From contig JADZCV010000005.1 of NCBI GenBank assembly GCA_020851375.1, positions 62,001 through 126,000 of the forward strand: a DNA stretch of 64,000 nucleotides. Reading direction: 5' to 3'. The position numbers and the translations under genes are program-made. Shown here in pieces: positions 28,611-37,353 of this stretch. Below the pieces are notes generated by a model. That model made no database searches. It was not told where the DNA came from and saw only the letters and a program-made list of their open reading frames with translations. The stretch comes from Nitrospirota bacterium. Its GTDB lineage: Bacteria > Nitrospirota > 9FT-COMBO-42-15 > HDB-SIOI813. Within the stretch, counting starts at the first letter, position 1, and every line of letters starts with the position of its first letter.

Positions 28611-29412
28611 CAGATAAAACCTCCTTCCATTTACCCGATATGCCAAGGTGGCAGAGGGCGAAGTCATATTTTAGCGGATCGTCCGGCGATATCAGACGGA
28701 AATTATCTGTAATCTCCTGAGCCATTGCCCAGTTTGCAGATTTCCGGCTTGTCATGTTCAGTTCTTTGCTAATCCTCTCGATGTGGGTATCAAGGGGATA
28801 GATAAGGATAGAGGGTGGAATATGTTTCCACAGACCAAAGTCAATGCCGTCATCACCCCTGACCATCCATCTCAGATACATATTCAGGCGTTTACATGGA
28901 CCACCGTTATCCGGTGATGGTATTAACTGAAGCAGTCCACGCGTAGTTATTGTCTTGCCGTATACCGGGCTGGTGTCTGTCTCTCTGAGGCGGCTTACAA
29001 ATCTGCCGAGTGTGGTTCGCAGAGTATTGTGATTGTCATGGCATGATTGAAAGAGACTGCCGATAGTGCCGTATTTTCTGAGGACTTCTCTCAGTATGAA
29101 TATGAGCGCTGCCATGTCTTCCCCCCTGCACATCCTGTAGTAGAGACCCTGGTAGCGTTTCTCATCCCTGTGAGGTTCAAAATTTATCACATATTCATAA
29201 AGACTGCCGTCTGCAAAAGAAAGAATCTTTCTGATTGCCGGCTTGAATAAAGTGATCCGTCCAAAGGCAAGTGAAGAGGCAATTAACCCTGCAAGTTCAA
29301 TATCCCGGGGATCAGTATAAAGGTGGGGAAATTCAACAGGATCATCCTTTATGTAAGTCTTGAGACGAGGTATATCACAGAGAGAATCGAGGACATCTTT
29401 GAGAAGGGCCAT
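28597..29412 (-). CDS. TIGR02757/DUF2400 family protein
   Basis: About 271 residues. Conserved blocks include DPVEFPHLYTDPRDIELAGL near the N-terminus, LASSLAFGR, KRLNMYLRWMVRGDDGIDFG and LIYPLDTHIERISKELN. These match TIGR02757, a family distantly related to helix-hairpin-helix DNA glycosylase folds but of unproven function. The ATG at 29412 is chosen; a GTG at 29424 is possible and neither has a strong ribosome-binding site. It lies between the FmdB-like gene and pgi with short overlaps, suggesting one transcript. Confidence 0.85.
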   Translation of the reverse strand: MALLKDVLDSLCDIPRLKTYIKDDPVEFPHLYTDPRDIELAGLIASSLAFGRITLFKPAIRKILSFADGSLYEYVINFEPHRDEKRYQGLYYRMCRGEDMAALIFILREVLRKYGTIGSLFQSCHDNHNTLRTTLGRFVSRLRETDTSPVYGKTITTRGLLQLIPSPDNGGPCKRLNMYLRWMVRGDDGIDFGLWKHIPPSILIYPLDTHIERISKELNMTSRKSANWAMAQEITDNFRLISPDDPLKYDFALCHLGISGKWKEVLSDGTK

Positions 29413-29417
29413 CTGTA

Positions 29418-29594
29418 TTAACACTCGTCTTCTAAGAGCGTTTCATCATCTCTCATTACGGGGTCAGCTACCGCGAATAGTTTTTTCACGTTTTGACTCC
29501 CGCAGAAATCGCAGTAAAATGTGGAGCTATTCCGGTCTGACATCGCTTCGAACAATACGCCACAGTCAACGCATTTGAACTGATACGATTGCAT
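29418..29594 (-). CDS. FmdB-type small zinc-ribbon regulatory protein
   Basis: 58 residues starting at the ATG at 29592-29594, with GGAG eight bases upstream. The FmdB/CxxC_CxxC pattern is clear: QFKCVDCGVLFE at the start and FYCDFCGSQNVKKLF about 20 residues on. Members occur widely as single-ribbon proteins of poorly known regulatory function. The gene lies 5 bases before the TIGR02757 gene. Confidence 0.85.
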   Translation of the reverse strand: MQSYQFKCVDCGVLFEAMSDRNSSTFYCDFCGSQNVKKLFAVADPVMRDDETLLEDEC

Positions 29595-29726
29595 TCTGTT
29601 TCTCCTTTCCGTCAAGGAATATTCTATCACCTGACAATGCACTGAGTCAATTCATTAAGCCGGTCCGGATCTCCATGCACAGTTTTATTCTTGACATGAA
29701 ACGAAAAACAATGTTACTGATTATTC

Positions 29727-30761
29727 ATGAAGGCAGTTGTATTTCATGAATTTGGCGGGCCGGACAGACTTGTTTATGAAGATGTCCCTGTCCCCTCGAT
29801 TGGCAGCGGTGAAGTCCTGGTTCGGGTAGAGGCCTGTGCACTTAATCATCTTGATATATGGGTCAGGCAGGGTATACCGGCATACAAGTTAACGCTGCCG
29901 CATATATCAGGTTGTGACATTGCAGGGGTAGTTGAGGCTGTTGGGGATGATGTTGACAAAGGAAGCATCAAGTCCGGGGACAGGGTCATTATTGCCCCTG
30001 GGCTCAGCTGTTTCAAGTGTTCATATTGCCTTTCAGGTATGGACAATCTGTGTGAGACCTTCAGGATCATCGGCGGTCAGGTGGATGGCGGGTATGCCGG
30101 TTATGCGAAGGCTCCGGCCATAAATATTATCCGGGTTCCGGACGGAATAACGTTTGAAGAGGCTGCTGCATTTCCCCTGACATTTGTTACCTCCTGGCAT
30201 ATGCTGATTGAAAGGGCGCATCTCGCCCCGGGGGAGGATGTGCTGATTATTGGTGCAGGCAGCGGCATAGGAACTGCCGCTGTGCAGATAGCAAAGCTTG
30301 CCGGCGCCCGTGTTATTGCCACTGCAGGGAGCGATGAAAAGCTCGAACAGGCCAAAAAACTTGGTGCGGATGAGACCATAAATCACACTCAGGTGGACTT
30401 CTCCCACAAAGTAAAGGAGATTACAAATGGGAGGGGAGTTGATGTTGTCTATGAGCACGTTGGTCCTGCCACCTGGGATAAAAGCATTTCATCACTTGCC
30501 AAAAATGGCAGGCTTGTAACATGCGGAGCAACTACAGGACCTGATGTAAGGCTTGATCTCAGATACATATTTATGCGGCAGCAGACTATTATGGGTTCTG
30601 TAATGGGTACGCGCCGGGACCTTCTAAGCATAACAAAACTTATTGGCCGGAAGAAGCTGAGGCCTGTGATTGACGCGACATTTCCATTATCAGAGGCACG
30701 AATGGCCCAGGAGCACATGCTCAACAGGGAAAACTTCGGCAAGATAATTCTTAAGCCGTAG
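29727..30761 (+). CDS. Zinc-binding medium-chain alcohol dehydrogenase/quinone reductase family protein
   Basis: 344 residues of the MDR superfamily. The GroES-like N-terminal domain has GCDIAGVVEAVGD, and the four structural-zinc cysteines lie in SCFKCSYCLSGMDNLC. The Rossmann domain has the dinucleotide motif GAGSGIGTAAVQIAK, then ELGA-like KKLGADETINH and a GRGVDVVYEHVG segment. The catalytic zinc site is less certain: the first ligand position is altered (ACALNHLDIW rather than the usual Cys-Gly-Thr/Ser-Asp), closer to quinone oxidoreductase-like MDRs that keep only structural zinc. The substrate is unknown. Confidence 0.87.
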   Translation: MKAVVFHEFGGPDRLVYEDVPVPSIGSGEVLVRVEACALNHLDIWVRQGIPAYKLTLPHISGCDIAGVVEAVGDDVDKGSIKSGDRVIIAPGLSCFKCSYCLSGMDNLCETFRIIGGQVDGGYAGYAKAPAINIIRVPDGITFEEAAAFPLTFVTSWHMLIERAHLAPGEDVLIIGAGSGIGTAAVQIAKLAGARVIATAGSDEKLEQAKKLGADETINHTQVDFSHKVKEITNGRGVDVVYEHVGPATWDKSISSLAKNGRLVTCGATTGPDVRLDLRYIFMRQQTIMGSVMGTRRDLLSITKLIGRKKLRPVIDATFPLSEARMAQEHMLNRENFGKIILKP

Positions 30762-30816
30762 CGTTGCCCTTTGTTACAACCTCTGTTAACATATTGTTTA
30801 AATTTGGAACATTGCT

Positions 30817-32154
30817 ATGGAAGAACGTATAATTCTAAATTGTATCAGTGATGGTGTCCTTACAATTGACCTTTCCGGCCGGATAAACTATGTCAACAAG
30901 GCTATGCAGGAACTTCTGGGTTATCCGGAGAGTGCCCTGATAGGCAAGAGGTGCGAGAATTTTATCAGGAGTAATATTTGCGCTTCTGAAGACTGTGTCC
31001 TTCGCCGTACCCTTGCAAAAAAGGAACGGCTGTCAAATTATGAGAGTTTTGTAGAGAACAGGGAAGGCCGCCGGGTGCCAGTTAACATTAATACCGACCT
31101 TCTGTTTGATGAAACAGGGAGCCTGATAGGAATTGTTGAAGTATTCAGGGACATTTCCCAGATAAAGGAATTGAAAGAACGTCTTGCAGATGTGTACGAT
31201 TTTGGCAATATTATTACCAAAGACAGGAGAATGAAAGAGATTTTATCTATCCTCCCCTCTGTTGCTCAGACCAAGAGTACAGTATTGATTGAGGGAGAGA
31301 GCGGAACAGGGAAAGAACTTATTGCAAAGGCGATACACAACAACGGCAACAGGAAGGATAAACCTTTTATTGCTGTTAATTGCGCAGCAATCCCGGATAC
31401 CCTCATTGAAAGTGAGTTGTTTGGACATGTAAAGGGGGCTTTTACCGGCGCGCATCAGGACAGGGTCGGCCGTTTTGAACTGGCCAACCATGGCACTATA
31501 TTCCTGGATGAGATTGCTGACATGAGTCTGTCAACGCAGGCAAAACTCCTCAGAGTAATCCAGGAAGAGAAGTTTGAACGGGTCGGCGGCACCAGGACCA
31601 TATCTGTGGATGTACATATAATTGCCGCCACTAATAAGGGGCTCCTTAAAGAGGTAAAAGAGGGCAGATTCAGAGAGGACCTTTACTACAGGATCAGCGT
31701 TTTTCCCATTTTCCTGCCGCCTTTAAGGGAACGCAAGGAAGATATCCCCCTTCTTATTACGCACTTTGTAGAAAAATTCAACAGAGAGATAGGAAAGGAG
31801 ATTGACAATATTTCTCCTCAGGCCATGAAAGTACTGCTCAATTACTTCTATCCAGGCAATATTCGTGAACTGAGGAATATAGTTGAGCATGCATTTATCT
31901 GCAGTAAAGACAACACTATCCTTCCCGAGCACCTCCCTGGCGAGTTGCTTCGGGAAGGAGAGCGTCTCAATATTACCGCTGCACAGACCTCATCACTTGA
32001 CAAGGTGGAAAAAGAATGGATCCTCAGAACGCTTGAAGAGAACGGTTGGAGATATGCTGAGACTGCCAGAAGATTAGGCATAAGCAGGACCACTCTATGG
32101 AGAAAGATCAAGTTGTTTGGTATTGAAGATCATACATCAGTAGTTCATAAATGA
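30817..32154 (+). CDS. Sigma-54-dependent transcriptional activator with PAS sensor domain
   Basis: 445 residues. An N-terminal PAS domain (about 1-115) contains three cysteines, C46, C55 and C60, the last two in SNICASEDC, which suggests metal, Fe-S or redox sensing. The AAA+ domain (about 135-365) has Walker A GESGTGKE and the sigma-54-contacting loop GAFTGA. A C-terminal Fis-type helix-turn-helix (about 405-435, RYAETARRLGISRTTLWRKI) binds DNA. There is no receiver domain, so it is not a classical response regulator. Four TGAAACA-type half sites and a -24/-12 promoter follow directly, so the adjacent zinc-ribbon and ferredoxin oxidoreductase genes are its likely targets. Confidence 0.93.
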   Translation: MEERIILNCISDGVLTIDLSGRINYVNKAMQELLGYPESALIGKRCENFIRSNICASEDCVLRRTLAKKERLSNYESFVENREGRRVPVNINTDLLFDETGSLIGIVEVFRDISQIKELKERLADVYDFGNIITKDRRMKEILSILPSVAQTKSTVLIEGESGTGKELIAKAIHNNGNRKDKPFIAVNCAAIPDTLIESELFGHVKGAFTGAHQDRVGRFELANHGTIFLDEIADMSLSTQAKLLRVIQEEKFERVGGTRTISVDVHIIAATNKGLLKEVKEGRFREDLYYRISVFPIFLPPLRERKEDIPLLITHFVEKFNREIGKEIDNISPQAMKVLLNYFYPGNIRELRNIVEHAFICSKDNTILPEHLPGELLREGERLNITAAQTSSLDKVEKEWILRTLEENGWRYAETARRLGISRTTLWRKIKLFGIEDHTSVVHK

Positions 32155-32247
32155 AACATATAGTTGCTTATTGAAACATTGCCTGTTTATTAGGTATTTG
32201 TTTCACCTTATGTCTTTTGATAGGTCATAAACTCAGTCACTGTTTCA
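32152..32247. promoter_or_regulatory. Candidate enhancer array of four TGAAACA half sites
   Basis: TGAAACA occurs at 32152-32158 and 32172-32178; its complement TGTTTCA occurs at 32199-32205 and 32241-32247. The first copy overlaps the activator's stop codon. The sites lie roughly 70-160 bases upstream of the -24 element at 32314, the usual distance for enhancers bound by sigma-54 activators. Binding by the adjacent activator is inferred. Confidence 0.65.
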
Positions 32248-32312
32248 TTATGGAACGCAAGCTGCATCCATAAGTAATTCATAACTCATTGAATTATAAT
32301 ACTAAAGTGTTT

Positions 32313-32328
32313 TGGCAAGCGGATTGCA
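32313..32328 (+). promoter_or_regulatory. Sigma-54 (-24/-12) promoter
   Basis: TGGCAAGCGGATTGCA matches the consensus TGGCACGN4TTGCW at all fixed positions but one, with GG and GC ten bases apart. It lies 42 bases before the small zinc-ribbon gene and directly downstream of a sigma-54 activator gene. Confidence 0.8.
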
Positions 32329-32369
32329 AAGTTATTACCATTAGGTGGAAGAAAGGAATGGTGATAAAA

Positions 32370-32567
32370 ATGAAATGTCCAAAATGTAATGGCCTGATGA
32401 TTTACGAGAAGTTCCTGGATATGGGAGAATCCAGCAACTACTTTTTCTATGGCTGGCGTTGTATTGCTTGCGGAACCATTGTTGATTCTACTATAATAGA
32501 GAACAAGATCAGCCCGGCTGCGTTATTAAAGAGTCATCGCAGGCGTCGGTTAAAGAAGGTTTCGTAA
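32370..32567 (+). CDS. Small zinc-ribbon protein under the sigma-54 promoter
   Basis: 65 residues beginning MKCPKCNGLMIYEKF, with a second pair WRCIACGTIVD about 30 residues on, so a single CxxC/CxxC zinc ribbon, and a basic C-terminal tail (KSHRRRRLKKVS). The ATG at 32370 has GGTGA five bases upstream; ATG 32358 is an alternative. It is the first gene after the sigma-54 promoter and lies 31 bases before the 2-oxoacid:ferredoxin oxidoreductase. The basic tail suggests nucleic acid binding, but no function is known to me. Confidence 0.75.
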   Translation: MKCPKCNGLMIYEKFLDMGESSNYFFYGWRCIACGTIVDSTIIENKISPAALLKSHRRRRLKKVS

Positions 32568-32598
32568 TAGGAAAGTAATAACACGAAGGAGGTAAGCC

Positions 32599-34335
32599 GT
32601 GGCAATAGATATAATCATGCGTATAGCCGGAGAGGGAGGAGAAGGCGTTATAAGCTCCGGAGATTTTTTAATGCAGGCCGCTACAAGGGCAGGCATGGAG
32701 GTGGTAACTTTCAAGACATTCCCTTCAGAGATTAAGGGTGGATATGCCCTGAGCCAGGTGAGGATCTCGGATAACAAAATACATTCGCAGGGAGATACTT
32801 TTGATATCCTGGTTGCCTTTAACGGCGAGGCGTACGCAATAAATAGGAAAGAGCTTACCCCTGGTAAAATTATGGTGTATGACTTTCCGGGCGGAGATTT
32901 TGAGCCTGAAGAGCACAAGGATGTTCATATGTACCCGGTGCCAATGTCAAAAATTGCAAAATTTGAGCTGCAAGCCCCTATTGTAAAGAATATGGTTGCC
33001 CTGGGCGCTGTGTCGGAGCTGTTTAAAGTTCCTATGGAAAGCCTGAGGCAGAGTATTATAGATAAATTTATTAAAAAAGGTCAGGCAGTTGTAGATAAAA
33101 ATCTTGAGGCGATAGAGGCAGGCGCAAGGTATGTCAGAGAAAATATTAAAAAGACAGATACGATTGTTTTCCCCTCTCCGACACCTCAGAAAAATGTAAT
33201 TATCGTAGAAGGCAGTGAGGCCGTTGCACTTGGGGGTATGGCAGCTGGTTGCAGGTTTTTCTCCTGTTATCCGATTACACCGGCTACGTCAATCGCAAAC
33301 TATATGTCTTCCATGATACTTAAGGCTAATGGCTTTGTTTATCAGGCTGAAGATGAGATTGCATCCATTGCCAATTGCCTTGGCGCCTCCTTTGCGGGCG
33401 TTAAAACAATGACATCCACATCAGGTCCGGGTATGGACCTGATGTGCGAGCTCCTGGGGCTTGGTTCAATGGCAGAGCTGCCTGTTGTTGTTGTAAATGT
33501 TCAAAGGGGTGGGCCATCAACCGGTATGCCTACAAAACATGATCAGGCAGATCTTCTTTCAACAGCTTACAACTCTCACGGTGACACTCCAAAGATAATT
33601 CTTGCAGCATCCAATGTTGAAGAAAACTTCTACCTTACGGTAGATGCCTTTAACCTGGCGGAAAGATACCAGATGCCTGTATTTTTGTTATCAGATGCAT
33701 CCCTGGCTATCAGAACAGAGGCCATACCTGTTCCTGATATATCTAAAATAAAAATAGAAAACAGGGTTACGTATGCAGGTCAGAAGGAAGAGCAGGAGAA
33801 ATTCTTAAGATATGCAAATACCCAGTCAGGTATTTCTCCTATGGGTATACCGGGCACGTGTGGTGCAAGCTATGCTGCAACAGGTCTTGAGCACTCAGAA
33901 GACTCCGGTCCGAGAACAAATCCAGAGACGAGAAACATGATGACAGAAAAAAGATGGAGAAAGCTTGAAAACATAGAAGAAGAATATACAAATATAGAGG
34001 TAGACGAACAAAAGGGCGCAGAAGTGGGTATTATTGCATGGGGTTTAACAGCTTCTATTACAAAAGAGGCGGTACAAAGATTAAGGAACAAAGGATATAA
34101 AGTCTCTGCCCTGTATCCTAAAATGGTATACCCGGTGCCTGTGAAGGGCATAGAGAAATTTGCATCTAAGATTAAAACAGTTATTATACCTGAGGCCAAT
34201 TATCAGGGGCAATTTGCTCAGCTTGTAAAGGCCAAAACAGATCATGTCAATCCTGTAAAATTGAATATCTACAGAGGTGAGCCGTTTATCCCCAGAGAGA
34301 TTGAGGAATTTGCGGAAAAATATCTTAAAAAATGA
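32599..34335 (+). CDS. korA: 2-oxoacid:ferredoxin oxidoreductase, fused gamma-alpha subunit
   Basis: The enzyme interconverts a 2-oxoacid plus CoA and acyl-CoA plus CO2 using ferredoxin. Residues 1-190 are the gamma domain (GEGGEGVISSGDFLMQAA); residues about 200-575 are the alpha domain, with FFSCYPITPATSIANYMSS and TMTSTSGPGMDLMCELLGLG. The fused layout is that of KorA-type enzymes acting on 2-oxoglutarate or pyruvate; the substrate cannot be fixed from sequence. The GTG start at 32599 has GGAGG six to eight bases upstream. The beta subunit follows. No ferredoxin-like delta subunit is adjacent. In reductive TCA organisms this enzyme fixes CO2. Confidence 0.92.
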   Translation: MAIDIIMRIAGEGGEGVISSGDFLMQAATRAGMEVVTFKTFPSEIKGGYALSQVRISDNKIHSQGDTFDILVAFNGEAYAINRKELTPGKIMVYDFPGGDFEPEEHKDVHMYPVPMSKIAKFELQAPIVKNMVALGAVSELFKVPMESLRQSIIDKFIKKGQAVVDKNLEAIEAGARYVRENIKKTDTIVFPSPTPQKNVIIVEGSEAVALGGMAAGCRFFSCYPITPATSIANYMSSMILKANGFVYQAEDEIASIANCLGASFAGVKTMTSTSGPGMDLMCELLGLGSMAELPVVVVNVQRGGPSTGMPTKHDQADLLSTAYNSHGDTPKIILAASNVEENFYLTVDAFNLAERYQMPVFLLSDASLAIRTEAIPVPDISKIKIENRVTYAGQKEEQEKFLRYANTQSGISPMGIPGTCGASYAATGLEHSEDSGPRTNPETRNMMTEKRWRKLENIEEEYTNIEVDEQKGAEVGIIAWGLTASITKEAVQRLRNKGYKVSALYPKMVYPVPVKGIEKFASKIKTVIIPEANYQGQFAQLVKAKTDHVNPVKLNIYRGEPFIPREIEEFAEKYLKK

Positions 34336-34402
34336 AGCCGTTAAACAGCAGGAATGAAAATACAAGAACTATCAGAAGTTATATTATAAAAGGAGTAGAT
34401 AA

Positions 34403-35296
34403 ATGGCAATAGCGATGGAATTAAAACCTAAAGATTACAGAAGTGATATAGAACCAACCTGGTGCCCAGGATGCGGAGACTTTTCCGTAACCTCTGCTAT
34501 ATGTTCAGCTTACAGTAAACTCAAACTTGATCCATATCAAATCACGACGGTTTCTGGTATCGGATGCTCAAGCAGGCTTCCGCTGTGGCTCAAAACCTTT
34601 GGCTTTCACTCCTGCCACGGAAGGGCAGTGCCTGTTGCAGCAGGCATAAAAATGGCAAAACCAGAGATGACTGTTGTTATAACTATCGGAGACGGCGATG
34701 CCTTCTCTATCGGCGGCGGTCATAATGCGCATGTAGCAAGAAGAAATATGGATTTAACGCTTATTGTCATGGATAACAACATATACGCCCTTACAAAAAA
34801 ACAGGTTTCTCCTACAAGCCGTCTCGGGATGAAAGGCTCAACAACGCCCTATGGAACACTTGATGAGCCTATGAATACAATACGCCTGATGCTTGCTTAC
34901 GGAGCTACATTCGTAGCCCAGACCTATGCAGGCAACCCCAGACACTCAGGTGAAGTAATAGAGCAGGCAATTCTTCACAAGGGCTTTTCCTTCGTTAACA
35001 TCCTTTCCCCGTGCCCCACTTACAACCAGGATGAAACATTTGAGTACTATAAAGGCAGAACAGAAAATATCCAGGAAGTTTACGGTCACACTAATCTCGA
35101 AGACAAGGCAAAGGCATTTGAATTTTCTGAGAAAGTAATGGGACACAGAACAGATCCGAATGCAAAAGTCCCTGTGGGTATATTTTACAAAAAAGCGCAG
35201 GAAACATTTGAAGAGAAGGTTGCCAAACTTAAAAAAAGAAACAACGGCAATGACAACTTTGACGTTGCCAGCCTTTTTGAAGATTACAAGCCATAA
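34403..35296 (+). CDS. korB: 2-oxoacid:ferredoxin oxidoreductase, beta subunit
   Basis: 297 residues carrying the thiamine diphosphate site: GDGDAFSIGGGHNAHVARRN with DNNIYALTKKQ, and the cysteines of a 4Fe-4S cluster in EPTWCPGCGDFS and GIGCSSRLP, with a further cysteine in LSPCPTYNQ. It partners the gamma-alpha fusion encoded 67 bases upstream to complete a two-gene enzyme. An AAAAGGAG ribosome-binding site precedes the ATG. Confidence 0.93.
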   Translation: MAIAMELKPKDYRSDIEPTWCPGCGDFSVTSAICSAYSKLKLDPYQITTVSGIGCSSRLPLWLKTFGFHSCHGRAVPVAAGIKMAKPEMTVVITIGDGDAFSIGGGHNAHVARRNMDLTLIVMDNNIYALTKKQVSPTSRLGMKGSTTPYGTLDEPMNTIRLMLAYGATFVAQTYAGNPRHSGEVIEQAILHKGFSFVNILSPCPTYNQDETFEYYKGRTENIQEVYGHTNLEDKAKAFEFSEKVMGHRTDPNAKVPVGIFYKKAQETFEEKVAKLKKRNNGNDNFDVASLFEDYKP

Positions 35297-35307
35297 ATGA
35301 CGACAAG

Positions 35308-35943
35308 ATGACAGATTTTCCTATGACGGAAACTGAAGCGCTCGCAAAATATAAAAGGGGTGAGAGCCTGGAGGGTTGTGATTTAAGCTACCTTAATTTT
35401 GACAACCAGGATTTGACAGGTATTGATTTTACGGCTGCTACGCTTACTTGTACCTCCTTTGTGAACGCAAGGCTCGATAACGCCATGTTAAACGACGCTT
35501 TTATGCCTGAATGCAGGCTCGTCAATGCAAGCCTAAAAAATGTAAAAGCGAGGAGGGTGTTTTTTCAGAGGACGCGGTTAAATAACGCTGTTATAGAGAA
35601 CTCAGACTTTACAGGGGCAAGGTTTCAGGTAAGCGATCTGACAGGCATTAAAATCATAAACTCTGACCTGACAGGAGCAAATCTTGAGGATTCTATAATA
35701 CACAAGGCCGTAATAAGAAAAGTTAATCTTTTTAACTCTAACTTTCGGGGCGCAGATATAAAAGAAGCCACGTTGGAGGAGACAGATTTTAGCCATTCTG
35801 ATTTTAGAAAGGTGCAGACTCAGGGGGCTGTTTTTAAGAATATAAAGGCTGATGATGTTTTATTCTATGGTAAAACTCCATGGGATAAGTCTGTTATTGA
35901 TATGGATTGGAAGAAGATGCTTCCTGCTTGTCAGGATGATTAG
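35308..35943 (+). CDS. Pentapeptide repeat protein
   Basis: 211 residues with about 25 tandem A(D/N)LXX-like pentapeptides from residue 20 to 185 (for example LTGIDF, ARLDNAML, LTGANLED, FRGADIKEA), which fold as a right-handed beta helix. There is no signal peptide. It starts 11 bases after the ferredoxin oxidoreductase beta subunit, so it may share the sigma-54-controlled transcript. Pentapeptide proteins include DNA-gyrase mimics and many of unknown function; none is claimed. Confidence 0.88.
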   Translation: MTDFPMTETEALAKYKRGESLEGCDLSYLNFDNQDLTGIDFTAATLTCTSFVNARLDNAMLNDAFMPECRLVNASLKNVKARRVFFQRTRLNNAVIENSDFTGARFQVSDLTGIKIINSDLTGANLEDSIIHKAVIRKVNLFNSNFRGADIKEATLEETDFSHSDFRKVQTQGAVFKNIKADDVLFYGKTPWDKSVIDMDWKKMLPACQDD

Positions 35944-35990
35944 CAGATGAAGTTCCTATAGAGTAGTAAAATATGCAGTATTTAATTGAG

Positions 35991-36530
35991 TCAGCCTGTG
36001 TCTTCCTTGTCCAATTCAACGTTCCAGTACAGGTAATCACGCCAACTATCAGGTTTGTTTTTTATCCCGAGCGTGACAGTAATGTGTGGGAGCCACTTAG
36101 GTTCAGAAGGTGTTTTTATGAGATGCATGCCGCTCTCTGACGGTGTCCTGCCGCTTTTCTTATTATTGCACATCCAACATGCTGTAACTATGTTTTCCCA
36201 GTTTTTCTTTCCACCCCGCGCAACGGGAATAATATGGTCAAACGTCAAGTCTCTGACATCAAATCTATGACCGCAGTACTGGCAAGTGTGGTTGTCCCTG
36301 GTGAAGATATTGGCCCGTGAAAATTTAACCGCATGAATGTTGCGGGTCTTTATAATCTTTAGCAGTCTCAGGACAGACGGAAGGTGAAAGCTGAATCTTA
36401 TACCACGAACCTCGCGGTCATAGACTTCAAGCACCTCAACTTTTCCCTGAAAAAGGAGTGTTACCGCCCTCTTCCATGGTATGACCTTTAGTGGTTCATA
36501 TGTAGCATTAAGAAGTAGAGTATGCTCCAT
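35991..36530 (-). CDS. HNH endonuclease family protein
   Basis: 179 residues. The HNH domain (about 80-140) is framed by zinc-binding pairs CQYCG and CWMCN. The catalytic motif reads TFDHIIPVARGGKKNWENIVTACW, with DHI supplying the first His and NIV the Asn. The N-terminal 75 residues (LLNATYEPLKVIPWKRAVTLL) are the conserved leader seen in stand-alone bacterial HNH proteins of this group. There is no nearby intron, phage gene or restriction partner; the role is unknown. Confidence 0.9.
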   Translation of the reverse strand: MEHTLLLNATYEPLKVIPWKRAVTLLFQGKVEVLEVYDREVRGIRFSFHLPSVLRLLKIIKTRNIHAVKFSRANIFTRDNHTCQYCGHRFDVRDLTFDHIIPVARGGKKNWENIVTACWMCNNKKSGRTPSESGMHLIKTPSEPKWLPHITVTLGIKNKPDSWRDYLYWNVELDKEDTG

Positions 36531-36589
36531 ATTTTTTAAATTATCACATAAAACTTATTAAAAAGCAATATGTTTGGAGAAAAGAATAC

Positions 36590-36619
36590 TTGACACATGC
36601 AACTACTGTCTGCTATATT
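36590..36619 (+). promoter_or_regulatory. Sigma-70 promoter of the macromolecular synthesis operon
   Basis: A perfect -35 box TTGACA (36590-36595) and a -10 box TATATT (36614-36619) are separated by 18 bases, about 70 bases before rpsU. The region is AT-rich. No LexA-like box was recognised. Confidence 0.75.
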
Positions 36620-36688
36620 TAACAATCCAAGAAATCTGCTAAAAAAACTTATAAATATAATCTGTTAGGGTAAGGGGGTGGATAAAAT

Positions 36689-36877
36689 ATGCTGGGGGTA
36701 AAGGTTAAGGACAATGAGTCCTTTGAAAGCGTCCTCCGCCGGTTCAAAAAACAGTGTGAAAAATCGGGTATTCTCTCTGAAATGAGGAAAAGAGAGCACT
36801 ATGAAAAACCAAGTGTACGGCGTAAACGCAAGGCATTAGCTGCAAAAAAGAAGGCAGCAAAACGCCAGAAGGTATAA
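36689..36877 (+). CDS. rpsU: 30S ribosomal protein S21
   Basis: 62 residues, basic, with the S21 core [21 protein letters not shown] and a Lys/Arg-rich C-terminus. First gene of the conserved rpsU-yqeY-dnaG-rpoD order; GGGG before the ATG acts as ribosome-binding site. yqeY starts 4 bases after its stop. Confidence 0.96.
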   Translation: MLGVKVKDNESFESVLRRFKKQCEKSGILSEMRKREHYEKPSVRRKRKALAAKKKAAKRQKV

Positions 36878-36881
36878 TTCT

Positions 36882-37337
36882 ATGACGCTGCTCGACAGAC
36901 TCTCAGGGGACCTAAAGGAATCATTAAAAGGCGGAGACAGTGTCAGGTCTTCTGTGATCCGGCTATTAAAGTCAACCATAAAGTACAGGGAGATTGAAAA
37001 GAAGGCTCAGCTGTCAGATGACGAAATAATTGACGTAATAATGTCCGGTATTAAGCAGAGAAGGGAGTCTATAGAGCAGTTTAATAAGGGTGGAAGAAGC
37101 GACCTCGTTAAAAAAGAGAGCGAGGAAATAGAGATACTGCAGGCGTATTTGCCCAAACCTCTCAGTGATGAAGAGCTTGCAGAAGAAATCAGGATGGTTA
37201 TAAAAGAAGTAGGCGCTGCTTCTGTCAGGGATATGGGAAAGGTTATGAAGGCATTAATGCCACGTGTGAAGGGAAGGGCTGAAGGCACAAAGGTAAGTTC
37301 AATTGTCAAAGAACTTATGGATGCAGCGGCACATTAA
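36882..37337 (+). CDS. GatB/YqeY domain-containing protein
   Basis: 151 residues of the YqeY family, related to the tRNA-binding tail domain of GatB. Visible blocks are SSVIRLLKSTIKYREIEKK, RRESIEQFNKGGRSDLV, EEIEILQAYLPKPLSDEEL and the C-terminal DMGKVMKALMPRVKGRA. It is commonly found between rpsU and dnaG, as here. The cellular function is not established. Confidence 0.92.
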   Translation: MTLLDRLSGDLKESLKGGDSVRSSVIRLLKSTIKYREIEKKAQLSDDEIIDVIMSGIKQRRESIEQFNKGGRSDLVKKESEEIEILQAYLPKPLSDEELAEEIRMVIKEVGAASVRDMGKVMKALMPRVKGRAEGTKVSSIVKELMDAAAH

Positions 37338-37353
37338 TAGGGGGAGTTTCCCC

